Below the pieces are notes generated by a model, which made no database searches, had not been told where the DNA came from, and was given only the letters and a program-made list of their open reading frames with translations. A stretch of 64,000 bases of DNA from Parus major (Eukaryota > Chordata > Aves > Passeriformes > Paridae), in NCBI RefSeq assembly GCF_001522545.3, contig NC_031770.1:24485193-24549192 (forward strand). Direction: 5' to 3'. A program made the position numbers and the translations under genes. Shown one piece after another: positions 61,646-64,000 of the stretch (within the stretch, counting starts at the first letter, position 1; every line of letters starts with the position of its first letter).

Positions 61646-63060
61646 CACAGAAATATATCTGTTATGTCTTATGAGAAGCTGTTGTTCATGAAGAGCCTTT
61701 GATACCACTAAGCTTGCTTTCTTGAGAAAGGTGACACAAGGCAAGAGAACAGTAGAGTACAGGGCCACTTCTGCTAAAGCGAAAAGGTAATGCAAAACCT
61801 GGAGTTCTACTCTCACATGAATAAGTTGATGTCTAAGGAGCATTATGTACATCCTATTGTTTGCTACACCAACTGGAATTTTCTTTATTCAGAAGGTTCT
61901 TCCTTAGTTACTTGAATATAGCCCCATATGGTATTAACAGAGAGGATGACAATTATGTCAGAGGATCTCCACTACACCAGTTATTGTGGTGTAAGAGAGA
62001 CATTGACAACAGGATCAAGCCTTGTGTTCAAAGCAGCCCACCACAGGAAACCTTGTGCATAATAGCCGATGTAAAAATACATTCTGAGAAGAAAAAAATG
62101 CCATGTTTTATACTGTAGCTACCAAAACCTCCTTCCTCTCCTTTGCCATGTGCAAGTCATTGTTAGATGAGCCTCTTTGTTCAGGCCAAGAAGTCTGGCG
62201 TAAGGAAAGGGAGGTGCCTGGTTCCTCAACATGAGATCCCATTAATATTACTGATAGGCTATTCTTTAAAGAGATACATCTGTTTCTTATTTGGCAAATT
62301 CAGAATAGTAGCTTGTTACATTTTTACAAGAATCTGTGTGATCCAAGAAAAGCAAAACCTCATGTAATGAAAGAAAAAGACAGAATACTTATTAAACAAT
62401 CCCATCAATGCTGTACAATTTAAACATCCATCTCTCAAATGGCTTCAGTCTGTTCCAGTCACAGCTGTCAAATTTCTTTCTACAGGGGGAAGGGGACAGA
62501 AGGCTACTTATTTCCCTGAAGTCTTGCAAAATATGCACAGAAGTAATATCTCCTAGGTAAATAAATCTCTTCTTGTGTGTCACTGTGAAATGCTGCCCTT
62601 CATAGCTGCCTTACAAACAGGATCTGAGGTAGGATGAGGTACCATCACCAGTTCATGACAGTAGGTATCTTTGTTAGGATAACAACAGAGCTGAGTGGGG
62701 AAGTCTAGAAGGTGTCCTGCCAAAGGTGGGGGGAAAATGTGTCTCAGCATAAAGACTAGGTCTTTCTTCAAGTGTCAAGTATGTGATTTCCTAATAACAG
62801 AAAGGGCCTGTATTCAGCTTGTATTATATATATATAAGATTGTTCAAATAGCTGAAACAATCAAGTGCATCATTTCTTAGTGAATGTAGCCAACATAAAG
62901 CGATTTCAAATCAAGTGCTTCTGCTAATGAAGAATTAAACCTAACTTTTCACAGAATTTTCAGTACTGTTCCTTCTTCTGGCTGGTACTTGAATCAACAT
63001 TGTAAAATGTTATATACCTTCTAGAATTATAAAGTCATTTAATTGTATTCTAAAATAAAA
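61646..63060. other. Non-coding AT-rich stretch, no gene seen
   Basis: No recognisable exon or transposon. It includes a six-unit TA microsatellite at 62825-62836. Confidence 0.55.
62825..62836. repeat. TA dinucleotide microsatellite
   Basis: Six perfect TA units within an A/T-rich context. Confidence 0.8.
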
Positions 63061-63064
63061 CTAA

Positions 63065-63112
63065 ATGATCGTTAAGGTCCTTTCCAACCCAAGCCATTCT
63101 ATGATTGTAGGA
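63065..63112 (+). mobile_element. CR1 LINE terminal tail only (plus strand)
   Basis: 'atgatcgttaaggtcctttccaacccaagccattctatgattgtagga' matches the last 50 or so bases of CR1, including the 'gatc.ttaaggtcc.ttccaaccc' block and the start of the ATTCTATGATT terminal repeats. The upstream sequence does not match CR1, so the copy is an extreme 5' truncation. It marks the plus strand as the insertion orientation. Confidence 0.8.
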
Positions 63113-63114
63113 CA

Positions 63115-64000
63115 CTATTCCAATTTGTGGAATGCATGTTATGTATTGACAACAATCATGCCTAAGTATTTATACAATAAATATACCACTTGAGCAAGGT
63201 TCAACAACAGGATGAGGTTGCAACAACCAAACCTAATTCTGAACCAACCGTGAGAAGTCAGAGTTGATGTTTTGAACAATGAGACCTATATTACATCACA
63301 ATAAAAATTTTGGTACTAAGACTAGGCTTAGGAGAGGTTATTTGATGTTCAGAGACAATATTATTTTCAACAAAGTTTCTATCACTTCTATCACTTATTT
63401 TAGGTAGATGTAGATTCAGGATGTGCCAGAAGTCAGCTGTAATCAGACCAAGAAGATAATGAATACAGTTAAATGCCATTAACGTTAACCTCAAAATAAA
63501 TGCCTTTTTTAAATTGCTATACAACTGTGTACAAGAAGCATTCTTCTTTTCATAGAGAAGTACTTATTCTATAGACATGAACAGAGAGAGTAAAACTGGT
63601 GTCAGATAACAGCTGCTGAAATTTTCCTGTCTGAAGGAATGTACATAGAAAATCAAATGATCATCAGGATTCAGAAACAAGAATTGCCATTGAACCAAAT
63701 TTTAGCGGCAGAACCACAAGCTGATATGCTTCCTTTTCAGTTTCAAAATGAAAGTGCAGTTAATCACTTTCATGGTGCATGAGAGAAGCAGGAAAACAAA
63801 ATCTCCTGTGCCTTCAAACGCATGCTGCTTGTGCCTGACAGAAAGAGGAGCACAGCCTTGCCTCCTGTGAAAACTCCAAGTGCAAAGGGCAGCAAGCACC
63901 ACACACCCCTGTTGGTCCCTACTCCATTGCCAAAATCTCTCCATTGATTTTCTACAATGCCTGGTGCTCAGTCAGCCCAAAAATAACACTGGTGCTATGC
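63115..64000. other. Non-coding stretch to the window end, no gene seen
   Basis: AT-rich DNA after the CR1 tail. The last 250 bases are somewhat GC-richer but contain no recognisable gene or repeat. Confidence 0.55.

Overview
This window looks like a piece of an avian nuclear genome. The evidence is at least seven fragments of the CR1 non-LTR retrotransposon (LINE). Several carry the family's terminal ATTCTRTGATT-type tail, the conserved end of the ORF2 product (HWNRL/LPR.VVESPSLEVF-like peptides) or ORF2 endonuclease sequence. CR1 also occurs in crocodilians and turtles, so a non-avian sauropsid cannot be ruled out, but short 5'-truncated CR1 copies in AT-rich, CpG-poor DNA are typical of birds. 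There are no bacterial or viral gene arrays. Nearly all short open frames here look like chance frames in non-coding DNA.

Layout. 1-16.3 kb: AT-rich intergenic or intronic DNA with homopolymer runs, one G-quadruplex-like tract (2090-2120), two speculative exon-like segments on opposite strands (3947-4157 minus; 4754-4850 plus), and three patches that keep more CpG or GC than their surroundings (about 6060-6545, 7790-8040, 14761-14900). 16.3-18.7 kb: a minus-strand CR1 ORF2 fragment and an old plus-strand CR1 3' fragment. 18.7-33.8 kb: unique AT-rich DNA with small tandem duplications and a TATA/MEF2-like site (24654-24663). 33.8-45.1 kb: three more CR1 fragments, including an internally deleted ORF2 copy at 40126-40850. 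45.1-52.5 kb: unique DNA with an assembly gap at 51099-51211. 52.5-64 kb: an old minus-strand CR1, unique DNA, one exon-like or conserved-element-like segment near 61439-61642, and a short CR1 tail at 63065-63112.

I could not identify any host protein-coding gene, tRNA, rRNA or known ncRNA. The window is best read as an intergenic region or the inside of a large intron. The CR1 copies are all truncated and carry stops, so none can mobilise itself. I see no evidence of a new multi-gene system. The items worth a second look are the exon-like segments with good splice signals, the CpG-retaining patches and the structure of the CR1 fragments.
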